Notes: a model not told the origin generated them from the letters alone. Positions 17,110 through 26,106 are shown, numbered from the stretch's first letter. The stretch is 64,000 bases of DNA from an uncultured Prevotellaceae bacterium (GCA_902776935.1 CACYRS010000019.1:1-64000); one strand, 5' to 3'. Numbers and translations: made by a program.

Positions 17110-18498
17110 ATGAAAACGATATATAGCATCATCTGCGCAATCTGCATCATCTGCGGTTTCTCTGCCTGCAATGATGATCATACAGGTAGCATAGACGTGA
17201 GCGGAGAATGCCTCGTTGAAAAGTTTGTGCTGAATGGTCAGTACGAAGGTACTATCAACACAGAGAAGAGGCTGGTTAAGGTAAAGGTTCCTGTGGACTT
17301 CAACCAAAAGGATAATATGGAAATAACAGGTCTTACAGTATCTTCTGGGGCTAAGACCAATATGAATGTGGGTGATCATATCAATTTCGATGGTGATCGT
17401 ACTCTGCACATCACCAATGGTGATCTTGTGATGGACTATCAGGTAAGTGTACGTAATGATGAGGCTCTGATGTCACTATTTATCCTTGAAGGTGTAAAGG
17501 GAGCCATTAACCAGCAGGATAAGACTATCACCGTAAGTGTGATGGCAAATAGCGGAATTGACCTTAGCAATGCTACCTTTGAGGTTGTTTGCAGTGAAGA
17601 TGCAACCTGTAGCCCGGCCAGTGGTACAAAAGGCAATTTCACAGAGCCTTTCCAGATAACGTTGAACGATAATACGGCTACAACAGTTTATACAGTCTAT
17701 GTAACGCTGATAGAGGCTCCTGTAGCATTGTTTGTTGGTGAAGCAGAGAATATAGAACTGCTGAACGATGAGGAGAAAGCTGCAGCCAAGTGGCTGACTG
17801 GCAATATCGCCAGTGCTGCCTATGCATCTTGGAGCGATGTAGCTAGTGGAAATATCTCGCTCGAGAAGTGTAAACTGGTATTCTTCCATCGTCATTGTTC
17901 ATCATACGGCAACTATAACGGTTTTGCTGAGGCTGAGAGCGGTGCTATGACAGCACTCCCGAAGATGAAGGAACTTTGGCAGAATGGTGTCGGTTTCGTA
18001 TTGGGTCGTTCGGCAGTGAACTATGCAATTGCTTTGGGCGCTATGCCTGAGGATGCTTATCCCAACAATGTCTGGGGTGGCGGAGGCGGTGAAGGCTCCG
18101 ACCTGATGGGTGACGATCCTTGGCATTTCTACGCCTACGACATCACGCACCCATTATGGAAGAATCTTAAGACCTACCCTGGCGCAGCCGATAATGCTGT
18201 CTATACACTCGACAAGGACTACACTATCTGTAACACTACTTCGCAGTATGGATTCTGGGATACATATGGTGGCGGTAAGGACGCTATGGAGGCAAAGACA
18301 GGCGCCCGTGCACTTGGTGGTGACAACAGCGTATCATCTTGGGAGCTGAAGGGTGCAAACGGTGAGTTTGGCAAGGGTGGAATCATCTGCTTAGGCTCTG
18401 GACTCTTTGACTGGAACTCACCAACTCCTTACACTTCGAACTATCACGATAATATGGGCACTATCTTGCTCAACGCATTCGATTATCTAACGAAATAA
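17110..18498 (+). CDS. Surface glycan-binding lipoprotein (DUF4960-like), SusE position
   Basis: A 462-aa lipoprotein with lipobox GFSAC (Cys20). Residues about 30-205 look like two Ig-like beta domains, each ending in a VxVRN or VYVTLIEA strand. Residues about 206-462 form an alpha/beta domain (VALFVGEAENIELLNDEEKA) with a glycine-rich segment (VWGGGGGEGSD) and aromatic-rich loops. It resembles the DUF4960-type proteins found third in fructan loci, which bind the polysaccharide at the surface. The signal peptide is strikingly like that of the SusD protein upstream. It lies 37 nt after susD across a short A-rich repeat. Confidence 0.7.
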   Translation: MKTIYSIICAICIICGFSACNDDHTGSIDVSGECLVEKFVLNGQYEGTINTEKRLVKVKVPVDFNQKDNMEITGLTVSSGAKTNMNVGDHINFDGDRTLHITNGDLVMDYQVSVRNDEALMSLFILEGVKGAINQQDKTITVSVMANSGIDLSNATFEVVCSEDATCSPASGTKGNFTEPFQITLNDNTATTVYTVYVTLIEAPVALFVGEAENIELLNDEEKAAAKWLTGNIASAAYASWSDVASGNISLEKCKLVFFHRHCSSYGNYNGFAEAESGAMTALPKMKELWQNGVGFVLGRSAVNYAIALGAMPEDAYPNNVWGGGGGEGSDLMGDDPWHFYAYDITHPLWKNLKTYPGAADNAVYTLDKDYTICNTTSQYGFWDTYGGGKDAMEAKTGARALGGDNSVSSWELKGANGEFGKGGIICLGSGLFDWNSPTPYTSNYHDNMGTILLNAFDYLTK

Positions 18499-18510
18499 AC
18501 AAGAACGATT

Positions 18511-20130
18511 ATGAAGACAATGAAATATTCTATATTATCACTCAGTCAACTGGTGTTCACCGTTGCCTTGTCAGCCTCTATGCTGACAGCATGCAGCGAC
18601 GATGAGTTCAGCGGTGATCCCGCCAAGGACTGGAACGGCACTGCCACATTCTTTGCGCCTACCGATGCACAGGGCTTTGATACATATTACAAGCCGGCAG
18701 TAGGACGTGTTGGTGACCCCATGCCATTCTACGATCAGAAGAATGGTGACTTCAAGGTACTTTATCTTCAGGAGTTCGACAATAACATGAGTCATCGTTT
18801 CCATCCCATCTGGGCCGTAACGACCAAAGACGGTGCCAACTACGAGTCGTTAGGAGAAATCCTTCCATACGGTGGCAACGACTATCAACAGGACGCAGCT
18901 TTAGGAACAGGTTGTGCTTACGAGAAAGATGGTACCTATTATATCTATTATACAGGGCATAATGGAAACTGCAAGAACCGCGAGGTTGTAATGCGTGCAA
19001 CATCGACAGACTTTAAGACTTGGACAAAAGATGAACTTTGGACACTCAATGGTCCTGACTTCGGCTATTCCAGTAATGACTTCCGCGATCCACAGATTTT
19101 TGTTGCTGACGACAATCTCTACCATATGGTTATCTCTACCTATCCAGTCAATGGTGGTGATCCCGTCTTTGCAGAGTTCAAGTCAAGTGACCTTAAGAAC
19201 TGGGAGCATGTCGGTCGTATCCGTATGATCTGGGATCGTATGCTTGAGTGCCCCGATATCTTCAAGATGGGTAATTACTGGTACCTTGTTTACAGTGAGA
19301 GTTTCCGTGCCAGTTGGAGTCGTAAGGTAAAGTATATGGTGGCTTCGACTTATCAAGAACTGAAGAACTGCTTAAACGATGGGCCAAAGTGGCCAAATGA
19401 TGGCCATGAGGGTGTACTCGACAGCCGTGCATTCTATGCTGGTAAGACTGCCTCCAATGGTACAGACCGTTATATCTGGGGATGGTGTCCATTCCGTTCG
19501 GGAGCTGATATCCACGAGAAGAACATTAACGTAGGTGCTGGTGATGGAAATGAACCTAACTGGAGCGGTGCACTTATATGTCATAAGATAATCCAGCATA
19601 CTGATGGAACTCTTACATTGGGTGCAGTACCTGCTATGGCTGCAAAGTATGGTAATCCTGCTAATGCAAATGTAATAGAATCTAACGGTTATAACGGTGG
19701 AACGCTTAGTGGCGATGGTGCTTATGCTCTTTACAACCGTTTGGGCAGCTGTAATCATATCTCGTTTACTGTAAAGACCTCTAATAATTGGGATAAGTTT
19801 GGAGTTTCATTTGTTCGCGGCACAGATTCTAAAAAGTATTATACTATGGTTGTGAATCCTGAATGGGAGGATGGTCGTAAGGTCAACTTCGAACAGGAAG
19901 GTGCTGAAGGCAAGGGCTTCATTGAGGGTGCAGATGGTTACAACTTCCAGCGTCCGTCAGATAATGTCTATAACATCGACATCTATACCGACAACTCTGT
20001 TCTTGTGATGTACATTAATGATGTATGTGCTTACACCAACCGTATCTATGGTATTCAGAAGAACTGTTGGAGCATAAATAACTATGGTGGCAGTATTACT
20101 GTCAGCGATGTTAAGGTACAACAATATTGA
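18511..20130 (+). CDS. GH32-type surface lipoprotein, probable endo-acting fructanase
   Basis: A 539-aa lipoprotein (lipobox MLTAC). The GH32 five-bladed propeller is seen at about 60-370 with the three expected acidic sites: Asp69 in VGDPMPFYD (nucleophile position), Arg192-Asp193-Pro194 in FRDPQIF (transition-state stabiliser) and Glu246 in ECPDIF (acid/base). The usual WMNDPNG is replaced by GDPMPFYD, a divergent form. A C-terminal beta-sandwich fills about 390-539. As a surface lipoprotein in a SusCD operon it would cut long fructans before import. The alternative is a binding protein with a degenerate active site. It is the last gene before the terminator at 20157. Confidence 0.78.
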   Translation: MKTMKYSILSLSQLVFTVALSASMLTACSDDEFSGDPAKDWNGTATFFAPTDAQGFDTYYKPAVGRVGDPMPFYDQKNGDFKVLYLQEFDNNMSHRFHPIWAVTTKDGANYESLGEILPYGGNDYQQDAALGTGCAYEKDGTYYIYYTGHNGNCKNREVVMRATSTDFKTWTKDELWTLNGPDFGYSSNDFRDPQIFVADDNLYHMVISTYPVNGGDPVFAEFKSSDLKNWEHVGRIRMIWDRMLECPDIFKMGNYWYLVYSESFRASWSRKVKYMVASTYQELKNCLNDGPKWPNDGHEGVLDSRAFYAGKTASNGTDRYIWGWCPFRSGADIHEKNINVGAGDGNEPNWSGALICHKIIQHTDGTLTLGAVPAMAAKYGNPANANVIESNGYNGGTLSGDGAYALYNRLGSCNHISFTVKTSNNWDKFGVSFVRGTDSKKYYTMVVNPEWEDGRKVNFEQEGAEGKGFIEGADGYNFQRPSDNVYNIDIYTDNSVLVMYINDVCAYTNRIYGIQKNCWSINNYGGSITVSDVKVQQY

Positions 20131-20156
20131 TTCGGTTTGTAAAGATTTGGTTTAAT

Positions 20157-20197
20157 AAAAAAGGCGCGGCTCGAGAGGAGTAGCGCCTTTTTTCCTT
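20157..20197. terminator. Bidirectional terminator, copy 2 of the identical 41-nt pair
   Basis: The 41 nt match 10326-10366 exactly, with stem GGCGC/GCGCC extended by six A-T pairs. It separates the converging GH32 and ABC-transporter genes and can serve both. Confidence 0.85.
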
Positions 20198-20215
20198 TAA
20201 ACCAGCCTATTAAAC

Positions 20216-22039
20216 TTATGCTCCTCCTATGGTATTTGCTATCTTATCGACATTCATACTACGGGCTGAAGCATCGAAGATGTCTTTATAAACACCTCCT
20301 TGTTGATAAACGTCAGATGGTGAGCCGTGTTGTACGACACGGCCTTGCTGGAGCACATATATCTGCTCGGCATCGATAATCTGGCCGATGTTGTGGGATA
20401 TGATGATGACAGTACGTCCCTGTTTGATGGCATCGATGCTGGCTTTTATCTGTTCTGTTGCGATGGCATCAAGACTGGCAGTAGGTTCATCGAGGAAGAT
20501 GATAGGCGGATTCTTGATGAACATACGCGCAATGGCGATTCGCTGCTGCTGACCACCGCTGAGTTGTTGGGCTGCGGTATCGAAACCCTGTGGGAGTTGC
20601 ATGATTTGCTCATAGATATAGGCTTGCTTGGCAGCTTTCACCACATCCTCGTGGGTGGCCTGTGGAAAGCCGTACTTGATATTCTCCTCGATGGTGCCGT
20701 CGAAGATATGGTTTTTCTGCAGAACCAGACCCACGTTCTCGCGCAGCCATTGTGTGTCCCAGTCAGCAAGGTCGACGCCATCGAGCTTTATCTGTCCGCG
20801 CTGAGGCTTGTAGAACTTGTCGAGCAAGTTGACGATTGTGCTCTTGCCTGCTCCGCTCAGACCTACAAGGGCTGTTATCTTACCACTCTCGATGCGCATC
20901 GAAACATCAAACAGAGCCTGAGTACCATTAGAATAGGTGAAGTCAACATTTGACAGTTCAAAGTCGCCCTTCACCTTATCAGGATGATACTTGCCTGACA
21001 CCTCCACCTCATCGTCGGCATGCAGGATTCCAAAGAAGCCTTCTGCATAGATGAGGGCATCGTTCATATCGTCGTAGATACGGTGTAGCTGACGGATGGG
21101 CGCACTCACGTTGGCAAAGAGCATCACGTGGTACATAATCTTTCCTATGGTCATACCAGGATAGTCTATCAGCACTAAGTAGGCTGTCAGAATAATGATG
21201 AGCACAGTACCAATCTGTTCGAGGAAACTCTTCAGGCCATTGAAAAAGAAACTCTGTTTACGAGTGCTGAGCTGCAGATTGGTCATTGCGTCTTGCAGGC
21301 CCGTCTGACGGTCAGCCTCTATCTGTTCACGATTGAACGACTTGATGACGGTGATGCTCTCGATGATGTTCAGGATGCCCTGACTCACAGCCTGATGTCC
21401 GCCGAAGATACCCCTTCGTCCGCCCTTCATCCGTTTTGCCTGAAGGTTGGTTACATAAAAATATATAGGTACGATACATAGAGCTACAAGCCCTACGTAG
21501 ACATTCGCCCAAAACATCAGAATCAGCGCCAGTATGGCACTTGTGAATAGAGGCAGGATTTCAATGAAGAAATTGTTGACTGTGTTCGACAAACTCATGA
21601 TGCCTCGATCGATTCGTGACTGCAGTTTACCCGTTTCATTCCCTTCGGCTGTAAAGAATGCCATACGGAAGGAAAGCATGCGCTCCACCACCCTCAGCGA
21701 AAGATCACGACTCACAAGGATACGCATCCGCTCACCATAATATCGCTGGAAGAATGTCACCAGAGCCCCTATTACTTCCTTGCCAAGAAGGATGACGGTA
21801 ATCGTGGTAAGGATCTTAACTGCGCTGGTCCACGAGAAGTCAGGTACCTGTATGAGTGCATTGATAGCATCGACAGCACGGTCGAGCACAACGGCGTTCA
21901 CCTGTGCCATCAGAGAACTGATGACTGTCAGTGTCAACGTGATGCCCACCAGCCACCTGTAAGGCAGCACGAAGGGCAGGATATTCTTCAGCAGGTCGAG
22001 AATATTCATCTTGCCTGCATTGTTCTGGTTTTCTTTCAT
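20216..22039 (-). CDS. ABC exporter, fused membrane and ATPase domains
   Basis: A 607-aa half-transporter. Six membrane helices fill about 20-320. The ATPase domain at about 355-600 has Walker A GLSGAGKST, signature LSGGQQQR, Walker B IIFLDEPTA and the switch His in IISHN. This is the ABCB/MsbA-like exporter type; the substrate cannot be told. The ATG at 22039 is preferred over the TTG at 22054 because GGAGAAAAG lies just before it. It has its own promoter at 22063 and lies between the two fructan units on the opposite strand. It is probably unrelated to fructan use. Confidence 0.9.
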   Translation of the reverse strand: MKENQNNAGKMNILDLLKNILPFVLPYRWLVGITLTLTVISSLMAQVNAVVLDRAVDAINALIQVPDFSWTSAVKILTTITVILLGKEVIGALVTFFQRYYGERMRILVSRDLSLRVVERMLSFRMAFFTAEGNETGKLQSRIDRGIMSLSNTVNNFFIEILPLFTSAILALILMFWANVYVGLVALCIVPIYFYVTNLQAKRMKGGRRGIFGGHQAVSQGILNIIESITVIKSFNREQIEADRQTGLQDAMTNLQLSTRKQSFFFNGLKSFLEQIGTVLIIILTAYLVLIDYPGMTIGKIMYHVMLFANVSAPIRQLHRIYDDMNDALIYAEGFFGILHADDEVEVSGKYHPDKVKGDFELSNVDFTYSNGTQALFDVSMRIESGKITALVGLSGAGKSTIVNLLDKFYKPQRGQIKLDGVDLADWDTQWLRENVGLVLQKNHIFDGTIEENIKYGFPQATHEDVVKAAKQAYIYEQIMQLPQGFDTAAQQLSGGQQQRIAIARMFIKNPPIIFLDEPTASLDAIATEQIKASIDAIKQGRTVIIISHNIGQIIDAEQIYVLQQGRVVQHGSPSDVYQQGGVYKDIFDASARSMNVDKIANTIGGA

Positions 22040-22062
22040 TTGTCTTTTCTCCAATTTGATGG

Positions 22063-22070
22063 CAAAGATA
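22063..22070 (-). promoter_or_regulatory. -7 element of the ABC exporter gene
   Basis: TATCTTTG on the minus strand, about 23 nt before the ATG at 22039. The expected transcription start near 22058 leaves a leader containing GGAGAAAAG. Confidence 0.6.
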
Positions 22071-22116
22071 CATATTTATTTCAAATATTCTTTCATTTCT
22101 AGCAAAATTGTTTAAA

Positions 22117-22145
22117 TGAACGATTTTTGTTAGTGTTTGAAACAT
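22117..22145 (+). promoter_or_regulatory. Candidate fructan-regulon operator, copy 3
   Basis: TGAACGAT (22117-22124) and TGAAACAT (22138-22145) start 21 bp apart. The second starts 37 nt before the -7 box at 22175. The match to copy 1 covers both half-sites, the spacing and the promoter context. Confidence 0.65.
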
Positions 22146-22174
22146 AAGTTATAGATTACTTTTTAGATTTAATG

Positions 22175-22182
22175 TACCTTTG
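22175..22182 (+). promoter_or_regulatory. -7 element of the GH32-permease-fructokinase operon
   Basis: TACCTTTG is followed by CAGCA; the ATG is 22 nt downstream. No TTTG is seen at -33, which fits activation through the operator at 22117-22145. Confidence 0.65.
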
Positions 22183-22204
22183 CAGCAGAATTCGAAACAA
22201 CAAA

Positions 22205-23905
22205 ATGAATAACAGAATGAAAAGAACAGTGATTTTGATGGTGGCAGCCCTGTTGGTGACTTTATCAGCAGATGCACAAGTGAAGCCTATGGTGCTTAGT
22301 GAGAATCATGCGATGGTACGTTTAGAGACAGGTAATAAGTATGTACTTCTTCCTGTAGAAGAGAAGGCAGAGAATGCCAATGTAAGAGTAATCAATAGTG
22401 ACAACCAGACAACACGCCGTCCAAACGTGCGTCTGGCTGTTGACAACGTCGATTATTACGTACCTTTTGAAATAAAAGACGGTCAGACTCTCGATATAAT
22501 CTTCACTGGAGATCGTCGTAAAACAGGTCCCATCAAAGATTTCGCTTGTTGGAAGGAAATGAAGTTCTCGAATGACTTCGATACTACTAATCGTGAGAAA
22601 TTCCGTCCTTCATATCATCACACACCTCTTTATGGTTGGATGAATGATCCCAATGGTATGTTCTATAAGGATGGAGAATGGCATCTGTATTATCAGTATA
22701 ACCCCTACGGATCGCTTTGGGAGAATATGACATGGGGTCACTCTGTATCAAAGGATCTGATTCATTGGGAAGCATTGCCGCTGGCTATCGAGGCTGATGC
22801 TATAGGTACAATATTCAGTGGTTCGTGCGTGGTAGATAAGAACAATACTGCTGGTTTTGGCAAGGATGCAATTATCGCTTTCTATACTTCAGCTGCTGAG
22901 TCCCAGACACAGTCGATGGCTTATTCTACTGACGGAGGACGAACATTCACTAAATATGATAAGAATCCTGTTGTCACATTCAATGCTCCTGATTTCCGTG
23001 ATCCTAAGGTATTCTGGTACGAGGGCACAAACAGATGGATTATGATGCTGGCAGTAGGTCAGGAAATGCAGATTTGGTCATCAGCCAATCTCAAGGACTG
23101 GAATAAGGAGAGTAGCTTCGGCAGTGAGTATGGTTGTCATGGTGGTGTATGGGAATGTCCTGATATGCTGAAGATAGGTGATAAGTGGGTACTTATCTGC
23201 AATATTAACCCTGGTGGTCCGTTTGGAGGTAGTGCAACACAGTACTTCGTTGGCGATTTCGATGGCAGGAAATTCACTTGTGAGTCGATGCCAAAGGTTA
23301 CGAAGTGGCTCGACTATGGTAAAGACCACTATGCTACAGTATCGTTCTCTAATGCTCCTGAGGGACGCGTAACAGTGTTGGCTTGGATGTCTAACTGGCA
23401 GTATGCCAATCAGGTGCCTACAAAGCAGTTTCGTTCTGCCAACTCCATTGCTCGCGACCTCGGACTGTTTAAGGATGGTGAGGAGACATATGTTAGTGTT
23501 ACTCCTTCGAAGGAGAATCTAGCTGTTCGTGGTGCGAAGATAAAGAAACCCACATCTGCCTGTGAAATCATCGTCGACGTAAAGGGTACAATGGAGCTTA
23601 CACTCTCCAATGCCAGGGGCGAACAGGTGGTTATGAGCTACGATGCCCAGAAACAGACCTTTGCAATGGATCGCTCCAAGAGCGGTGACTGCAGCTTTAG
23701 TGAGGCATTTGCTGCAACTACTGTTGCTCCTACTCACGGGAATCTGAAACAATTGCGTATTTTCGTCGACAACAGCAGCATCGAAGCCTTTGATGCTGAC
23801 GGTAAGATGGCGATGACTAACCTTGTTTTCCCGAATGAGCCTTATAATAATATTAAAGTGAAAGGTGGCAAGGTTACAATCTATGAGATAAAGGTAAAAA
23901 GGTAA
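22205..23905 (+). CDS. Periplasmic GH32 exo-fructosidase
   Basis: A 566-aa exported enzyme (signal peptide ending SADA, then QVKP). An N-terminal beta domain at about 25-115 resembles the DUF4980-type domain found before some GH32 enzymes. The catalytic propeller has all three canonical motifs: WMNDPNG (Asp148, nucleophile), FRDP (Asp266) and WECPD (Glu317, acid/base). A beta-sandwich follows from about 430. It should release fructose (and glucose from sucrose) from oligosaccharides in the periplasm. It heads an operon with the sugar permease and fructokinase. Start chosen at 22205 since transcription begins near 22186. Confidence 0.93.
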   Translation: MNNRMKRTVILMVAALLVTLSADAQVKPMVLSENHAMVRLETGNKYVLLPVEEKAENANVRVINSDNQTTRRPNVRLAVDNVDYYVPFEIKDGQTLDIIFTGDRRKTGPIKDFACWKEMKFSNDFDTTNREKFRPSYHHTPLYGWMNDPNGMFYKDGEWHLYYQYNPYGSLWENMTWGHSVSKDLIHWEALPLAIEADAIGTIFSGSCVVDKNNTAGFGKDAIIAFYTSAAESQTQSMAYSTDGGRTFTKYDKNPVVTFNAPDFRDPKVFWYEGTNRWIMMLAVGQEMQIWSSANLKDWNKESSFGSEYGCHGGVWECPDMLKIGDKWVLICNINPGGPFGGSATQYFVGDFDGRKFTCESMPKVTKWLDYGKDHYATVSFSNAPEGRVTVLAWMSNWQYANQVPTKQFRSANSIARDLGLFKDGEETYVSVTPSKENLAVRGAKIKKPTSACEIIVDVKGTMELTLSNARGEQVVMSYDAQKQTFAMDRSKSGDCSFSEAFAATTVAPTHGNLKQLRIFVDNSSIEAFDADGKMAMTNLVFPNEPYNNIKVKGGKVTIYEIKVKR

Positions 23906-23929
23906 AACTGAAAAAATGTAATTATAGCT

Positions 23930-25084
23930 ATGAGTCAGACTAAGAAATTCGCCCTGATCCCTGTGATGTTCTGCTTCTTTGCGATGGGCTTTGTGGATCT
24001 TGTGGGCATTGCATCAAACTACGTTAAGGAAGACCTGCAGTTGACAGACTCTGTTGCCAACATCTTCCCATCACTGGTGTTCTTCTGGTTTTTGATTTTC
24101 TCAGTGCCTACTGGTATGCTGATGAATAAGATCGGTCGTAAGAACACGGTACTTCTCTCGCTGATCGTGACTATCGTATCACTGCTTCTGCCTCTCTTCG
24201 GTGAGACATTCCCGATTATGTTGTGTGCCTTCTCATTGCTCGGAATAGGCAATGCACTGATGCAGACATCACTCAACCCACTGGTGTCTACTGTAATGGG
24301 GGGCGGCAACCTGGCATCAACACTTACCTTCGGACAGTTTATCAAGGCAATAGCTTCGTTCCTTGCTCCTTATCTCGCCATGTGGGGTGCCACTCAGGTG
24401 ATTCCATCATTCGGCTACGATTGGAGAGTTCTTTTCGCTATCTATTTCATTGTGGGTATTCTTGCTGCAGCATTGTTGGCTGTTACTCCAATAGAGGAGG
24501 AGAAGATAGAAGGAAAGGCTTCTACCTTTGCTGAGTGCATAAAACTGTTAGGTACACCAATCGTATTACTCTCATTCTTCGGTATCATGTGTCATGTAGG
24601 AATCGACGTTGGCACAAATACCACTGCTCCGAAGATTCTGATGGAACGTCTGGGAATGACACTTAATGATGCAGCCTTCGCAACAAGCTTGTATTTTATC
24701 TTCCGTACCATCGGGTGTCTTACAGGTTCCTTCTTCCTGCGTGTGCTACCGAACCGTACTTTCTTCATCATCAGCATCGTAATGATGGCTCTTTCAATGT
24801 GCGGTCTGTTTATAGGTACAGAGAAATGGGTGCTCTACACAGCTATCGCTCTCGTAGGTTATGGAAACTCAAATATCTTCTCCATCTGTTTCGCTCAGGC
24901 TCTGACATCGATGCCTGAGAAACAGAATGAGGTGAGCGGTCTGATGATAATGGGTCTCTTCGGAGGTACTATCTTCCCATTGCTGATGGGCTTTGCCAGC
25001 GATGCTATGGGTCAGGCTGGTGCTGTAATAGTAATGACAGTAGGTGTCGTTTATCTCTTTACCTATATTAACCGCGTGAAGTAA
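23930..25084 (+). CDS. MFS sugar permease (FucP-like), probable fructose importer
   Basis: A 384-aa inner-membrane protein with about 12 hydrophobic helices. The loop after helix 2 carries NKIGRKNT, the MFS motif between helices 2 and 3. Overall it is like the FucP/GlcP sugar-proton symporters of Bacteroidota. It lies 24 nt after the GH32 gene across an AAAAGGTAAAA repeat and 32 nt before the fructokinase, so it should bring fructose into the cytoplasm. Confidence 0.85.
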   Translation: MSQTKKFALIPVMFCFFAMGFVDLVGIASNYVKEDLQLTDSVANIFPSLVFFWFLIFSVPTGMLMNKIGRKNTVLLSLIVTIVSLLLPLFGETFPIMLCAFSLLGIGNALMQTSLNPLVSTVMGGGNLASTLTFGQFIKAIASFLAPYLAMWGATQVIPSFGYDWRVLFAIYFIVGILAAALLAVTPIEEEKIEGKASTFAECIKLLGTPIVLLSFFGIMCHVGIDVGTNTTAPKILMERLGMTLNDAAFATSLYFIFRTIGCLTGSFFLRVLPNRTFFIISIVMMALSMCGLFIGTEKWVLYTAIALVGYGNSNIFSICFAQALTSMPEKQNEVSGLMIMGLFGGTIFPLLMGFASDAMGQAGAVIVMTVGVVYLFTYINRVK

Positions 25085-25116
25085 TCATAAAGTTCAAAGT
25101 TTAAAGTTCAAAGTAT
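25085..25116 (+). repeat. Low-complexity AAAGTTCAAAGTT tract between genes
   Basis: The gap between permease and fructokinase consists of degenerate AAGTTCAAAG/TTTAAAG words. A similar tract lies at 34485-34519. No Shine-Dalgarno sequence is present before the fructokinase ATG. Confidence 0.65.
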
Positions 25117-25998
25117 ATGAAAAGATATATCGTAGGCCTCGGAGAGGCATTGTGGGATGTACTTCCCGAAGGAAAGAAACTTGGTGGCGCACCGGCAAAT
25201 TTCGCTTATCATGCAGGACAGCTCCTTGGCAGTGAAAACACTATCGCTATTAGTGCTCTTGGTGAGGATGCACTTGCAGAGGAGACTATAGAAGCCCTTA
25301 AGGAGCACAGTCTTAACTATCTTATGCCACGTGTACCATATCCCACGGGAACGGTACAGGTAACACTTGCTGAGGGAGGTATTCCTACATACGAGATTAA
25401 GGAAGGTGTGGCATGGGACAATATCCCTTATACAGATGAAATGGCTGAAATCGCAAAGAACGCTTGTGCTGTTTGCTTTGGTTCTCTGGCTCAACGCAAT
25501 GTCGTATCTCGTGAGAACATACGAAAGTTCCTGGCAGATACTCCTGATGACTGCATAAAAATATGCGATATCAACCTTCGTCAGCAGTTCTATTCAAAAG
25601 ATATCCTTGAAGACTCCTTCAAGCTCTGTAATATCCTGAAGATTAATGATGAGGAACTTGTCATTGTGAATCGTATGTTTGGATACGATGGATTGGATAT
25701 GCGTCAGACCTGCGAGAAGATGGTACATGACTATAATCTTAAGATGCTTGTTTTGACTTGTGGAACTAATGGCTCGTATGTCTTTACTGATGACGGCTTG
25801 ACATCGTTCCAGGATACTCCAAAGGTAGACGTGGCCGATACTGTAGGTGCTGGTGACTCTTTCACAGGTTCTTTCTGCGGATGTATCCTTAAAGGCAAAC
25901 CTGTTCAGGAGGCTCATAAGACCGCTGTAAAGGTAAGTGCCTTTGTATGTACACAGAATGGTGCTATGCCAATTGTACCTGAGGAGCTAAAGGCATAA
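25117..25998 (+). CDS. PfkB-family fructokinase
   Basis: A 293-aa cytosolic kinase of the ribokinase/PfkB family. The N-terminal substrate region reads GLGEALWDVLPEGKKLGGAPANFAYH in pieces (GGAPANFAYHAG at about 25-36). The C-terminal signature DTVGAGDSFTGSF carries the catalytic Asp247 and the anion hole. It phosphorylates fructose brought in by the permease encoded upstream. It ends the operon; a large inverted repeat (26021-26095) follows. Confidence 0.88.
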   Translation: MKRYIVGLGEALWDVLPEGKKLGGAPANFAYHAGQLLGSENTIAISALGEDALAEETIEALKEHSLNYLMPRVPYPTGTVQVTLAEGGIPTYEIKEGVAWDNIPYTDEMAEIAKNACAVCFGSLAQRNVVSRENIRKFLADTPDDCIKICDINLRQQFYSKDILEDSFKLCNILKINDEELVIVNRMFGYDGLDMRQTCEKMVHDYNLKMLVLTCGTNGSYVFTDDGLTSFQDTPKVDVADTVGAGDSFTGSFCGCILKGKPVQEAHKTAVKVSAFVCTQNGAMPIVPEELKA

Positions 25999-26020
25999 GA
26001 CCTGTTTTATAGAGGCTATT

Positions 26021-26095
26021 TTTGGCTGCGAGGTTTACTTTTCTCGGAAATTGTTATGATATTCGGGATAAAATGAGTAACTTCGCAGCCAAAAT
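26021..26095. repeat. Long imperfect inverted repeat between fructokinase and ung
   Basis: Left arm TTTTTGGCTGCGAGGTTTACT and right arm AGTAACTTCGCAGCCAAAA pair over about 18 bp with one bulge and one G-T type change, around a 35-nt loop. Neither strand has the T run of an intrinsic terminator. It lies directly before the ung start. Confidence 0.6.
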
Positions 26096-26106
26096 AGTAT
26101 TTGCAG

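Noticed and set aside
26021..26095. Intrinsic terminator after the fructokinase gene
   Set aside because: The stem is long, but no run of Ts follows on either strand and the loop is about 35 nt.
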